Source of the DNA: Dasypus novemcinctus
Lineage: Eukaryota > Chordata > Mammalia > Cingulata > Dasypodidae
NCBI RefSeq assembly: GCF_030445035.2
Contig: NC_080673.1
Coordinates: 38,374,365 to 38,438,364 of the forward strand
Length of the DNA stretch: 64,000 nt
Direction: 5' to 3'
The notes under the pieces are model-generated. The model was given only the letters and a program-made list of their open reading frames with translations, did not search any database and had not been told where the DNA came from. Positions 41,111 through 54,450 of this stretch are shown here, one piece after another (position 1 is the stretch's first letter; each line of letters begins with the position of its first letter). A program made the translations under genes and the position numbers.

Positions 41111-42137
41111 TGTAGTGATGTACTCCAGAAAAACATATTCATACACTTAACCCATTCCTTTGGGTATGAAACCACTGTAAGTAGGAAATTTTTATGAGGT
41201 TACTTCAGTTAATGTGTGGACCACCTTAATCAGTATAAGAGTCCTTTATAAGCAAATTACAGGAGTCCTTTGCAAGCAAATGAAATGTAGATGCAGAGAG
41301 AGGGCACATCCAGAAGCTAAATATCAATAGAACCTGGAAAATGTGGGAGAGACCAGGAGACACTGCCATGTGCCTTGGCATGTATCCTAGTTTCCTAAAA
41401 GTTGCTGGAAGCAATATACCAGAAATGCACTGGCTTTTATAAAGGAAATTTATTAGATTAAAAGCTTATAGTTCTGAGGCTGCAAAAATGTCCAAATCAA
41501 GGCATCATCAGAGATGCTCCCCACTGAAGGTCAGCTGTGGACATCAGGCATATGGCAGGGCATAATGGCAGCTCTGCGTAAATCAAGGCATCAAGTGAAG
41601 ATCACTTCCTGAGCTCTGCTGTGAGTAACCAGGCATATGACTCAACTCTGACCTTTCCTCCAGTCCTCGTCTCTTTCAGCCTCTTGGAGGCCTCTTTCCA
41701 AGCCTCTGTGCACTGATGATTCCAGCCTCTGCCTTCTAGGACCCCTCTCTTAGCCTCTCAGGGTTTCTCTGTCTCTGCTGCTTTTTCCCTGTGTGTCTCT
41801 GCTTTCAGGCTTCCATTTATAAAGGACTCCAGCAAGAGACCAAGACCCACTCTGGGTCATGCTTCACAGAAGCAGCCCATCAAAGGATCTACACCCATAG
41901 GAATGGATTAGTCTCAGAACAAGATCTTTTCTGGAATACAAAAAAAGCTTCAAACTGTCACACCATGTGACAAGTTAAGGGCCAAGAATCACTAGCAGCC
42001 AGTCTTAGGGAAGAAAACATCACATCAATGACTCCTTTAGACTTCTTCTAGCCTTAAAATTATGAGCAAATAAATTCCCATGGTGTAAGCAGACCCACTG
42101 CATGGCATTTGCTTGAGCAGCTCAGGGAACTAAAACA
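41111..42137 (+). mobile_element. Solo LTR, ERVL-MaLR-like (type A), split by another LTR
   Basis: It runs TGTAGTGATGTACTCCAGAA ... to CAGGGAACTAAAACA. The same family occurs at 44267 and 48696. A reverse-oriented copy of the family interrupts it at 41391-41965. It is a fossil with no internal region. Confidence 0.75.
41391..41965 (-). mobile_element. ERVL-MaLR-like LTR (type A) nested in an LTR
   Basis: TGTATCCTAGTTTCCTAAAA ... CACACCA, in reverse relative to its host LTR. CATGT occurs at both junctions, compatible with a 5-bp target duplication. It is younger than the copy it splits. Confidence 0.75.
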
Positions 42138-42199
42138 GGGAACAGGGGACTAGGGAGAGTCCTGTTTTGATTATCAATTTCAAAGCATTATTAATTATT

Positions 42200-45100
42200 T
42201 TAGTTTAATCTATTATTTAATTCAATTTTAGAATTTTAAGTTTTATTTTCATTTTTATAAAAATAAATCAGTAGTAGGTTTACAGAAAATTCATAAAGTA
42301 CAACAGTTTCCATATCACCCCCCATACACACACAGTTTTCTCTATTATTAATATTTTGCATTAGTGTGATAACTTGGTTACAATTGATGAAAAAATATTA
42401 ACATAATTATACTATTAACTATACTCCAGAGTTTACACTAGGTTTCATTCTTCCTATTTTCTGTGGATTTTTAAATTTTTTAACTTCTGGTAATATACAA
42501 AAACATAAACTTTCTGATTTTAATCATTATTAAATATAAAATTACTATTAATGACATTCACAATGTTATGCAGCCATCACTACCATCCATTACCAAATTT
42601 TTTATAATCCCAAATAAAAACTGTGTGCCAATTAATTATTAACTGCCCATTACCTACCCTCACCCCATTCTTACTATATTATTATTTGTCTGTGAATTTG
42701 CGTAGTCTGTTTCTTTTGTATAAATGCAATCATACAATATTTGTCCTTTTGTGTCTGACTTATTTCACTTAACACAATGTTTTCAAAGTACATCCACATT
42801 GTTGCATGTATCAGAATTTCCTTTTTAAAGCTGAATAATATTTTATTGTATGTATATACAGTACTTTGTTTATCCATTCATCTGTTGATGGGCATTCAGA
42901 TTGCTTCTATTTTTTGGTATTAGCGAATCATGTCAATATGAACATCAGTATACAAATATTGACATGAGTCCCTGCTTTCAATTCTTTTGAATATGTGACT
43001 AGAAGTGTGATTGCAGGTCATATGGTAATTCTATACTTAACTTTCTGAGGAACTTCCAAACTGTTTTCCACTCTGGCTGCATCATTTTACATTCCCAACA
43101 ACGGTGTATGAGTGTTCCTATTTCTCCATTTCCTCTCCAACAATTGTCATTTTCTGTTTTCATTTTTAAAATAATAGCTATGGCCACTGATGTTGAGCAT
43201 CTTTTCATGAGCATATTGGTCATTTGTATCTTCTCTGGAAAATTGTTCATTCAAGTCTTTTGCCCCTTTAAAAGGGGATAAAATTAAAATTTGGGTTGTC
43301 TTCTTTTTTTGTTAACGCAGGATTTATATATTCTGGAAATTAAATTATACATGGTTTCCAAATTTTTTCTCCCATTTTGTGGGTTGTTTTTACTTTTATG
43401 ATAAAGTCCTTTGATGCACAAATTTTTTAATCTTGGTGAAGTCCCATTTATCTATTTTTTTTCTTTTGTTGCTTTTGCTTTTGGTGCAAAATCTAAGAAA
43501 CGGCTGCTTACGCAAAGTCCAGGAGAGGTTCCTCTATGTTTTCTTCTGGGAGATTTATAATTTTAGTTTTTATATTTAAGTCTTTGATCCATTTTGAGTT
43601 ATCTTTTATACCTGGTGTTAATTAGGTGCCCACCTTCAATCTTTCGAATTTTGATATCCAGTTTTCCTAGTACCATGTTGAAGAGACTATTCTTTCCCCA
43701 TTGAGTAGATTTGGCATCCTTGACAGAAATCAATTGGTCATAGATGTGAAGGTTTACTTCTGAACTGTCAGTTCCTCTCCTTTAGTCTAGATGCTGGTCC
43801 TTGTGCCAGTACCACACTATTTTGATTGCTTTTGCTTTACAATATGTTTTAAAATCGGAAATGTGATTCCTCTAACTTTGTTTTCCTTTATCAAGACGGC
43901 TTTGGATATTTGGGCCCCTTACCGTTCCAAATAAATTTGATGATTGGCTTTTACATTTCTGCAAAGAAGTTTGCTAAAATTCTTATTGGGATTGCACTGA
44001 ATCTATAAATTGCTTTAGGTAAAACTGACATCTTAATAATAGTAAGTGCTCCAATCCATAGACATAGAATGTCCTTTCGTATTTTTAGATCTCCCTTCCA
44101 ATGTTTTATAATTTTCCATGTAACAGGCCTTTATATCCTTGGTTAGATTTTTCCTAGGTATTTGATTTTTTAAATATATTTGATTCTTTTAGTTGCTATT
44201 GTAAATGGAATTTTCCCCCTTGATTTCCTCTTCAGATTGTTCATTTCTAGTTGTGATTTTTAAAGCTGTATGGACTAAAGAAAAGTATATTTTTAAAGTT
44301 AATCCATCCCTGTGAGTGCGGACCCATTCTAAGTAGGATCTTTTATTGAGTAGGATCTGAACTTAATGTGTGCCCCACCTGATTCAGGATGGGTTTTAAT
44401 CCTCTTACTGGACTCCTTTATAAGAGAATGAAATTCAGACAAAAAGAGAGAAAGCCACAGAAGTGAAAAACTGAAAGTAAAGTAGCGAGACCTGGGAGGG
44501 AAGGGAGAGACCAGCAGATGCCACCATGTGCCTTGCCATGTGACAGGGGAGTTCAGGATCCCCAGCAGTTGGTCTTCAGGAAGAAAGTACCATCTTGATG
44601 ATGTCTTGATTTGTACATTTTCACAGTCTCAGAACTGTAAGCTTGTAAGCTAAACATTCCCACTATTAAAAGTCAACCCATTTCTGCTGTATTGCTTTTG
44701 GCAGCCTAGCAAACTAGGACACTATTGTATAGAAACACTGCTGATTTTTGCAGGTTGAGCTTGTGCCCTACTGCTTGCTTAATATAATATGTTTATTAGC
44801 CCTGGTAGCTTTGTTGTGGATTTTTTCAGTATTTTTTATGTATCATGATCATTTGCAAATTAGGAAAATTTTCTTCTTTCTTTCCTATTAGAGTGTCTTT
44901 TATTTCTTTTCTTGCCTAATTGTTCTGGCTAAAATTTTATATTCAATATTGAATAACTGTGATGAGACTGGGCATCCTTGTCTTGATCCTAATTTTAGGG
45001 GGAAAGTTTTCAGTCTTTCACTGCTGAGTATGTTAGCAGTGGTTTGTTCTTATATGTCCTTTATCATGTTAAGGGTGATTCTTTCTATTCCTATTTATCT

Positions 45101-46060
45101 GAGTGTTTTTATCAAGAAGGGTGCTGGAATTTGTGAGATGTGTTTTCTGTATCAATTAAGATTATCATGTGGTTTTGTACCTCATTCTGTTAATGAGGTA
45201 TATTAACTTTAATTGATTTTCTTATGTTGAACCATCCTGCCTTTCTGTGATAAATTCCATTTGATCATGGTGTATAATTCTTTTAATGTGCTATTATATT
45301 TTCTTTCCTAGTATTTTGTTGACGATTTTTGCATTAATATTCATGAGGGATATTGACCTGTAATTTTCTTTCCTTATTAATATTTTTATTTGATTTTGGT
45401 GTTAGGATGATCCAGACCTCATTGAATGAGTTAGGTAGTGTTCCTCACTCTTCAGTTTTTTGGAAGAGCTTGAGCAGGATTCATGTTAATAGAATTTTTA
45501 AGGTTTTCTTTTTGGACAAGTGCATAATTAATTTTTATAAAAGTTTCATAGGAAAAAGAAGAATGTATATTTTTACATTTATAGATTATAAAATTTTATA
45601 TAACCAAGCTTATTGAGGGTATTATATTAATATTCTGTATCTTTTCTTATTTTATATAATTAATATATGATATTCTGAAATATATATGTAAATATCCACA
45701 TACATGTTTATGGGTGTGCCTGGGTAAATATATTAATTCCTCACTCTGGTTTTGTATGTGTGATAGCTCTGTGTTTTAAGAATTTTGTTTTGTGTGGTTG
45801 GCTGCTATATTATCTAATGCATGAAATTTTATAACTATTATATCTGTCCCATAAATTGTACTGTTTGCCATCATGTAATGTCCCTCTTTTTCCTTTTCAT
45901 ATTCTTGAATTGAGTTCTAATTTATCAGATCTTTATACTGTCATCACTCACACTTTCTTTTTCTATGGATTTGCTTAGATAACTTTGCATGTCCCTTTAT
46001 TCTCAATGTTTTTTATCATTTGCTTAAAACTTTCCTGAAATAATTGAAAGATGAATTTTT
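42200..46060 (-). mobile_element. Long old L1 (ORF2 and 3' UTR), interrupted by an LTR
   Basis: The complement of L1 is readable over about 3.9 kb: 3'UTR at 42230-42900, then CATTCATCTGTTGATGGGCA, TCATATGGTAATTCTATACT, TTTGCCCCTTTAAAAGG, ATTGGTCATAGATGTGAAGG, CTGGGCATCCTTGTCTTG and TGTAATTTTCTTTCC. It is heavily decayed. It is split by the LTR at 44267-44721. Confidence 0.85.
44267..44721 (+). mobile_element. Solo LTR, ERVL-MaLR-like (type A), inside an L1
   Basis: TGTATGGACTAAAGAAAAG ... GCAAACTAGGACA. It shares GGATGGGTTTTAATCCT, ACTGGACTCCTTTATAAG and GAGACCAGCAGATGCCACCA with the other type A copies. The L1 resumes at TATAGAAACACTGCTG. Confidence 0.8.
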
Positions 46061-46479
46061 AAACTCTGTTTTATATTGTTTAGTTTAACTTTTAAATTTT
46101 ATAGTTTTCTCCTACCTTTAACTCTTTGTGTGCCCCTTTATGTTGAAACTTTATCACTCCATTTGGAAAACTATATAAAATATTTAAACCCAATTTTATT
46201 TTACATTTACTTTTAAAATTTTGTTGTTTTTCTCCCTTTCCTTAACTTCTGTTCACTACTCATGCTGTTCTCCTCAGCTTCCAAACTCCCTCTCTATCTG
46301 GAAGTTCTGTTTACTCCCAATTGAATGAATGAGTGAATGAATTAAATAGATATTAACCTGAAAACTTTGCCATGAAATTACAAGGTTTTAAAATACTTCT
46401 GCTAGAATAGAAAATGATAAATTAGAAATTTTCATCCTGATTGGAAATATATAATATAACCACCTGTATTTCAATTGTA

Positions 46480-49148
46480 TATCTCGGTAAATCAGTAAGT
46501 TCTTTTGATGAGGATACTTCAGGAAAGATGTGACCCACCTCATTCAGGATGGGGCTTAATCCTTTTACTGGAGGGAGTCCTTTATTAACAGAATGTATCT
46601 ACAGAAAGAGAGAGAAAGTCCTGGAAACAAGCAGCTCAAAGCAATGAAACCCGGAAGAGAAGGCAGAGACCAGCAGACACAGCCATATAGCTTACCATGT
46701 GTCACAGGAGTCAAGGATTGCTGGCAGCTGGTCTTTGGGAAGGAAGCATCACCTTGATGATGCCTTGATTTGGACATTTTCTTGAACTCCAACCACAAGC
46801 AAATAAATTCAAATTGCTCAAGCCAAACCATCTCATGATATTTGCTTTGAGCAGCTTAGGAAACTAAAACAGATTTTGGTACTGCTATTATAAAGAGCAA
46901 TAGTGTAGAAATGTCTTTGGAATTGGGTAAGAAGGCATTTAATAAAAAAGGTCTCAATTGCTTTGAAGCAACTGTTGGTAGAAATATAGATGCTAGAGGT
47001 ACTTCTGATGAGGTCTTAGACAAAAATGATGAATGTGTTATTAGATACTGGAAGAAAGCAAATCCTTCTTATAAAGTAGCAGAGAATTTGATGAAATGGT
47101 GTTCTGATATCAGATGAAAGGCAGAATTTGAAAGTGATGATCTTGGATATTGAGCTGAGGAGATTTCCAAGCTAAGTGTGGAAAATGAGGCCTGGTTTCC
47201 TCTTGCAAATTATAGTAAAAGGTAAGAGGAAAGAAATAAGCTGAGAACTATACTCCTGGGCACAAAGAAATGAGAAATGGATGGTTTGAAAATTTCTGAG
47301 TTTCTGGAAAGCAAGTCTCCAGAGAGTGGTGCTTCATGTGACAATGGGTCCAGTCAAACATTTCAGTGAAATACAGTTATCCAGGAAAGATCTGTGGAAA
47401 GTTCTTTTATCCGATGGTTTGGACCCCTGTGTACTGCATGAAAAACTGACAAGTTTGTTCTGAGATCAGTATGAACAGAACCACTGCCAGCCTGGACTAG
47501 AAGGGACAGAAAAGGGCCATATTGAGGGAAAAATCATTTTAAGAACAGGACCATGGAAGCTGTCATCTAGACCAAAAATGTCTTCTTGGGCCAGAAGAGC
47601 AGGCCCACCCATGTGTTTTGAAAGGTTTTGTCTGAACTGGCACTTAGATAAGGAAGGCTGTCTACCCTATAGCAGTTTGATATAGTCATGAATTCCAAAA
47701 ATAGATATTGGATTATGTTTGTAAAGTGGTCTGTACCTGGCATGATTAAATTATGATTAGGGCTTTGATTGGGCCTTGTCAGTAGGGTGATGAGTGGGGA
47801 CTCACAGATGAAAGACGCGGCAAAAGACAGAGCTGGAGGTTTTTGACGTTGGAGTTTGATGCCGAAGTCTTAAACTGGAGCCCTGGGAAGTAAGCACACA
47901 GAGGAAAGAGAAGTAAGACCTGGAAAGAGAAGAACCCAGGAAGCCTGAACCCTTGCAGACGTCGGCAGCCATCTTGCTCCAACACTTGAAAATAGACTTT
48001 GGTGAGGGAAGTAACTTATACTTTATGGCCTGGCATCTGTAAGCTCCTGCCCCGAATAAATACCCTTCATAAAAACCAACTGATTTCTGGTATTTTGCAT
48101 CAGCACCCCTTTGGCCAATACACACCCCATTGTTCAGGAAGAGTGTTACCACTAAAGTGTTCTAAGATGCTTGGGGGGTTGTTAATGCTTGATGAGGATG
48201 GAGCCTAGAGTTTGACCACCATCTCAATGCTTGAACAGAGTGGAAAGTTCCCTCCACTGTTCAAGGAAAGTATGGTCACTGCTCAAGCACTTGGAAGGGG
48301 TGGAGCTGTTGCTTCATCAGGACTGGGGACAAAATATTATTCCACAGATGATTCTCAGACTTTGAAATCTAATGGAGTATGCCCTGCAGAGTTTCAAAAT
48401 TGTTTGGGATCTGCAACCCCTGTTTTCCTTCCAAATTATTCCTTCTGGATTGGGAATGTTTATCCTATGCCTCTGCCTCCTTTGTATATTGGAAGCAGAT
48501 AACTTGTTCTCTAGGTTGACAGGTCCAGAGACAGAGGGAAATTGTGTCCCAGGACAGACCACACCCATAACCGACTTTAATGAGACTTTGTACTAAGCAA
48601 TGCTTCTGAAATGACTTAAGGCTTTTGGGATACAGAATGGGTATATTTTGTATGTGGAAAAAATATGTCTCTTTGGGGGTCCAGAGGGTGGAATATGGTG
48701 GTTTGAGGTTGTTTGTACCCCAGAAAACCATGTTCTTAGAATCTATTCTATTCCTATCAGTGTAAACCTATTGCAGTTAGAATCTTTTGATGAGGCTACT
48801 TTAGTAAAGGTGTAACCCATCTCATTCAGAATGGGACTTAATCCTATTACTGAAGTCCTTTATAAACAGAATGAACATATAGACAGAGAGAAAAACCCAT
48901 GGAAGCAAGAAGCCTGAAGCAACAAAATCTAGAAAGTAAAGGGAGAGACCAGCAGGTGCTACCATGTGGCTTGCCAGGTGAGAGGAATCAAGTATTGCCA
49001 GCAGCTGGTCTTTTGGAAAAAAATATTGCCTTGGCTATGCCTTGTTTGGATATTTTCATGCCCTCAAACTCTAAGCTAATAAATTCCCATTGTTCAAGCT
49101 GAACCATTTCATGGTATAGGCTTTTAACATTCTAGGAAATTAAAATCT
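46480..49148 (+). mobile_element. ERVL-MaLR-like element: LTR, internal region, LTR
   Basis: Two direct type A LTRs (about 46480-46871 and 48696-49148) flank about 1.8 kb of internal sequence. The internal part begins GATTTTGGTACTGC, contains ATGTCTTTGGAATTGGGTAA, and ends GGGGGTCCAGAGGGTGGAAT next to the 3' LTR, as in MaLR internals. It is a non-coding, decayed fossil with many breaks. The two LTRs differ at many positions, so insertion is old. A second LTR sits inside. Confidence 0.75.
47678..48123 (+). mobile_element. ERVL-MaLR-like LTR (type B) nested in the type A element
   Basis: TGATATAGTCATGAATTCCA ... TTTGGCCAATACA, a TG...CA LTR with an AATAAA in its 3' third. It is related to the reverse copy at 24883-25515. 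It interrupts the internal region of the surrounding element and is therefore younger. Confidence 0.7.
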
Positions 49149-49169
49149 ATAATTACCAGAGTTTGTTTA

Positions 49170-49325
49170 ATGCAGATGATAAAAATTATAAATTGAGCTT
49201 TTCAGATGAAAAGTAGCAGCTTAGAGGGGTTAACTAATGTAATGGCAAAGAGCACACCCGGGGACAAAACTCAAGACATTGTTCTTAGAGGCTCCATCCA
49301 TTAGGCTATCATTCGTGGGCCTTGG
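49170..49325 (-). mobile_element. MIR fragment
   Basis: GCAGCTTAGAGGGGTTAACT, AGAGCACACCCGGGG and CTCCATCCATTAGGCTATC are a decayed MIR complement. Confidence 0.55.
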
Positions 49326-50959
49326 AATAATAATACTGTAGTTCATAGACAAAGTGCCTACTGGATATAGTATTTGCTTTTAATGATTTTTCCAGTGATA
49401 TTAGTGATCAAATTATACTTTTTCACAGATTCCCCTTATAACCAGCAAAATACATTTGCAAGTTAGGTAGCAGATGCTTAGAGTGCAACTGGTAAATCAG
49501 AATAAGACCCATTCAGCTGAGTTCTCCAATCTCAAACTTTGTCTAGAAAAGGTTGAAAGGAAATTGTGCCATATTAATATATGTACATGCAGGGTGTAAA
49601 AAATTCATAAATTGAATCTTTCTTATGCTAGATCAAAGTAATAGAATATTAACTATTTGCTGAAATAGCCTTCAACAAATCAACACATTTAGATTTTGGT
49701 AGCCATTAAAATAACAGAAGTTGCATGAAGATAATGAAATATACACAGATACCATTTAGAAGATAGATTATCTTTATTCATTTGTTTACTTATTTATGCA
49801 CTGATTAATTCATTTATTCCCAAATATTCCATAAATCTCATTTAAGGGGAAAAATCATTAATTAATCCGGCAGCAGGGTGGGGGTGTCTTAAACTTCATG
49901 AAAGGAAGTTGTATGGTGAGGAATTTGTACCTCGGGAGGAGGTGCAAATTAATTCTTTCCTTTTTTTAACTTTCAGTTTTATTTTCCTTTGAGAAAATCC
50001 TGCAAAGCCAGAGTAAATAATTGTCCAAAATAGCATACAGCACAGAGAATGTGCAAATTCTGATTTTCCACTGAGTTTTATTCCCAGGGGTTAAGACAAA
50101 TACGTTGTGTGGGGCTAATTCTGATAGACGGTCAGTGCTGGAGGGCTATGTTCCTTTTGCTAAAAAGAGTGAGTTCCCTAGCTTGTTTCCTACAAAAGGA
50201 CTTCTGAAAATTGTGATGATCAAAGGAATTCTTAAACAAGAGCCCAGCATTACCTCTTCCACTTCCACATTGCAAAGTAGCAATTTTCAAAAACCAGAGA
50301 CCAGAAGATGTGTTTGTTATCCTCATCCTCAGCTTAAGAGAACCTGCCAGTTTTGAGCTGACAAACGTTCAGCTTAATAGCATTAGTTTCCCTATCCATC
50401 AGTTCATTGCTGAATGTGAATACATGTTGATTACAACAGAGCCCTCTGGAAAATATTTGCTATATCCACCTTTGACTCCATCTCCAATAGGTCTATGACC
50501 TTAAGTACGCCTACCTAAGCCTTTGCAAAACTGCATAGACAGTATCTCTTTTTCGGAGATAAAGCAAATGTTGCAAACATTGGTGAGTCTAGGTGAAGGA
50601 CTTGCAGGTATTCACTGAACTGTTCTTGCAATTTCTCTGTAGGTTTGGAACTTTCCAAAATGTTAAGGGAGAAGTAAATATAATTCAGTCAACAAACCAA
50701 CAGAAGATGTATTACCTATTGTTCTCATCTTGGTTGGGAGAAGGAGAGAAAGTATATAGTAGTTGAAATTGGTACCAGTTCAGATAATTTGCATGTATGG
50801 CTCTCCCAGTCCTACCACTTCAGAAATAAAAGATTTGAATAAGTAGAGGGTAGTACTTTGTTTCTGATTACCAGCTTTTGTATATAAAGAATGGTTAGTA
50901 ATTCAAACAAAGATAATTATGTTATATAGAAATTTAGAAGAAAGTTGGCAATATAGGTT
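49326..50959. other. Intergenic DNA
   Basis: About 1.6 kb with no recognised gene or repeat. Short frames here (for example around 50105-50356) have no family features. Confidence 0.4.
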
Positions 50960-51400
50960 TAAGAAAAACCTTAAAATGCCGAACATCTTTTTTCCAGAAA
51001 TTATACTTTCAGGAATTTATCCCAGCAATGAATAAAAAGATATTTGCAAAAATGTATGTAGAAGGATATCAATTTTAGTATTTTCTTTAATAGGAAAAGA
51101 TTGGAAAAATTTTAATGTCAAATGACAGGAATTTGCTTAAATAACTCTTAGATTACTTTTCATCTGATGGAATATTTAATATGGCCATTAAATTGTATAA
51201 TATAAATTATTAAATAATACGGAAATTTTTCATGGTACAATATAGAAAAGCAGGTATTAAAACATTACAGATAGGATGACAGGAATAACATAAACCTAGA
51301 TATTAACTGCTTTTCTATTAGTGCTGAAGTCATAGGTGGTTCTAATTTCTTCTATATTTCCCAAAATGTCTGCAAAGAATATTGCTTAAAATCACTTCTG
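50960..51400 (+). mobile_element. Old L1 3' end (tentative)
   Basis: AGGAATTTATCCCAGCAATG, TTTAATAGGAAAAGATTGGA and a final TCTATATTTCCCAAAATGTC resemble the end of ancient L1M elements. Confidence 0.5.
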
Positions 51401-51864
51401 TTGTTACACTGGACAGAATATATTCCCTTTGGCATACTTATCTGTAAGTATGTACCAACACATTGCTACTTGGCACAGAAATGAGCAACAGTGGAAGTTC
51501 AGGTAGGGAATGTCAAATCATATGTAACAGGGAGGGCGATAGAATGCAAAAGTCTAAATTTCAGCTTTATGTACAAATGATAGGTAACATCTTTAATTTT
51601 GTTATTCATCAAAAAAATTTTTTTAATTCAACTTAGAGAATCACCTGAAACTAAGAGGCTATGCAGTAGAAATAGCAGTTTCAGCTTTTGGAAAGCTGTT
51701 GTCAAAGCCAAGATCAGAGCTAAACATAAGCTGTGGTCACCCATGAAGTCTCAGGAAGTTTGAGGATGCTGACTTGTTCAAAATATTATTGTCTCATAGT
51801 CACCACTTGAATAAAAGATATGCTAGATAAAGCAAATCTCTGGTAAATGCAAATGTATCCTCTA

Positions 51865-52040
51865 TCAGTAATTCCATACTCCAGCTAGTGATCAGAATCT
51901 CTTGGGAATATGTATCTGAAAACAGAGATACTCAGGCTCTACCTATGTAGAAGTTCTGATGTAGTAAACCTGGGTCAGGACCAGGAAAACTGTATTTTTA
52001 AACATGCTCTGCAGGTGGTTTTGGAAGTTGACATCTTTGA
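51865..52040. mobile_element. MER5-like hAT-Charlie fragment
   Basis: CTAGTGATCAGAATCTCTTG, ATACTCAGGCTCTACC and AACATGCTCTGCAGGTGGTT resemble MER5A/B. The terminal repeats are not clear. Confidence 0.6.
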
Positions 52041-52849
52041 CATTAGGTGTGGAATGATGAAACAAATGCCTGCTGAGCTGGTGGTGCATCATAGCTGCTG
52101 TATTTTTGGCCCATGAGGGTATATATGTTTTCAGATTTAAAAGATTACCCCTCAGTTACATTAATTAGTTGTTTCCCTTGGTTCCCAAACACTGAGAAAG
52201 TGGGAGTTCATCCATTTGCATATTTCCTTTATGGTTTGTTGCATATATTTAGTTTTTTAGTAAATTTGTACAATAAAATATCTCATAGTTTGAACTAATA
52301 GCTTTCAACTAATCTTTTTATTATCTTCATAAAGTCATGAGTTAAATAATCTTTGTAGAGCCACTTGTATATATTGTAACTAAGGAAAATTTCCTTATTA
52401 TTATATTCAAAATTGTGATGACTGAATGGGAAAAATAAGATGATGATACCTTAAAAATGCTTACTTTATCTAGATATACATAATATTATATATTACCAAG
52501 GAGCAGTCTGTGTGTTTCTTCTATTTGTGCATTAACTAGGAATTGACGATCAGATTTTCTAGTTTAGTGGTTTTTTAATCTATGGCTTTACTTTAAGCTC
52601 TGGGGATTTATTATATCCTATGTGTCTGTGTGTAGTATGACTGAGAGAAGATATAAGGAATATTGCCCATGGATTAGTCTCCTGCCATCTTCTCCCATTC
52701 CTGATTCAATGGGTTTTTGTTACTCTAGACTTGCCTCAAAAGTTCTATTTTCAGGTGCTGTGCATATTGAATGTCTGTGTGTGCCTGTACTGGAAAATGG
52801 GTTCTATAGATATAAAAAAAAAAGGATATCCAAGATTTTGATAGGGTTT
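52041..52849. other. Intergenic DNA
   Basis: AT-rich; nothing recognised. Confidence 0.4.
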
Positions 52850-53725
52850 AATCATTCAACATTTATTGAAGATCACCTTTCTGACAGGCTGATTTTGGAA
52901 TCAAAGATGAATAAGGAATGGCTTTAAAAGAGAGCTCATCACCAATATAATGACGACAAAAGGTGAGTAAAACAGATGGATTGCAAGTCGTACTTGTTAA
53001 AAGGGGAATTATGTTGCCCAAGGGGCTCAGACAGCCTTCACTGGATGTTGACAGGTAATGTAAAACTTGAAAACAAATGACAGTTGTGTTGGGGGAAGGC
53101 ATTTTTGGCAATGGGAGCATCATGTGCTCAGGCAGAGTCCCAAAATGGCCTGATCTGTCCTGGGATGATGAAAAATTCACTGTGACAAGGTAGGTGTATA
53201 ATGAAGGTGGCAGGAGAGGGCTCAGGAAACAAGCAATGAACTATTTGCACAACCAACTAAGAAATTTGAATTTTACTATGTAGACAATGAAGAGCTAACA
53301 TTAAGCAGGAGAGTAACTTGGCTGGAGTTTTCTATTTTTAGGACAATACATGTGATGACCAAGTGATTCATAGATGGAGTAGAGGAGGAAATGGGACAGA
53401 TCTCAGGGCAGGGGCACCAGGTAAAATCTGAAGTTGGATCTGATGAGGAAAGAACATGGCAGCATTTCCAAGATAGAAACTAAAAGAAATATGACTGCTG
53501 AGATGCAAAGAATAAGAGGATGTGCTTCAGGGCAAAAAGTTTCTGTGAAAACAGTGGCAACGATGTACCCTGAAATAATATTCAGGGAAGGAGAACCTAG
53601 GGCCATAATTGCCCAAGGCAGTTGGAGTGAAGTGATGGGAGAATATAGGGTAAAAGAAATACTTAGAAATGGTATATCTATTTCATTGGAAGAAGTGATA
53701 AGAACAGAAAATCCACGTCTGCTTT
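52850..53725 (-). mobile_element. L2 element, long fragment
   Basis: Complement of L2: ATCATTCAACATTTATTGAA, GGCATTTTTGGCAATGGGAG, AATTTGAATTTTACTATGTA and AAGCAGGAGAGTAACTTGGC in the expected order. It lies just beyond the FGB 3'UTR. Confidence 0.65.
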
Positions 53726-53914
53726 AGTTCCGATGTGACTATGTAGAGAAAAAAAAAAACTAATTGAGACCAGGAGGCCTCATTCCTAGGGGTTGCTTCC
53801 TGCTTCACGCTTTCCCTCAAAAAACAAATGGTGAAGGCTTGATCCTGATGTCTAGTTAAGTGACAAAGTAGTGGCTTTTCCATGACGCAGAGCAAGAGTT
53901 CAAATCTTCAGATT

Positions 53915-54450
53915 TTTAATGCTTGTTTAAGGTGAATGCTTCCCTTTCCTTACAAATTCAAAGCTTAACTCATGGGCCATGTTGATTACAAAATAAGAAA
54001 CCATTAATTTATTGCAAGAGAGACTGGTTTAGTTAACACAGTTTTAAAAAGTTTTTTTTTTTTTTTGAGAAATATCTTACATAAATAAATAGAGTTTTCT
54101 AAAGTGGACTTTTTAAAATGAGCTTTTCATTTACTTGACAGCTTTTCTACAAAAAGAATAAGAAAATTCTTCTCCCTATTTTGGAACTTTTCACAATCAG
54201 CTGGGATTGAAATCATGAACACTGGCCACGATAATCCTTCGTTTTTCTTGGTGAGCAAGATAAATGAAGAATACAAAAGGAATTGTGTGTTCGTTTTAAT
54301 ATCATTTATCCTAATACCTTTTCCAAAAAGTCACACTCACAACCTTTTGATAGAATGTATATAATGGGATATAATGTATGAAAGAAAATTCCAATAACAT
54401 AATGTACAAAAATGTTGTCACATGTACAACAAAAATCTATGTTTTGGAGA
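53915..54450 (-). other. FGB: FGB 3'UTR with poly(A) signals
   Basis: The region after the stop resembles the human FGB 3'UTR (for example AATGTACAAAAATGTTG near the stop and GCAATAAATTAATGG). Candidate hexamers on the - strand are AATAAA (54008-54013) and ATTAAA (53915-53920). Confidence 0.65.

Noticed and set aside
46911-48731. Open frames inside the MaLR-like element
   Set aside because: They fall within the non-coding, decayed internal region and LTRs of a fossil element. No protein family was recognised.
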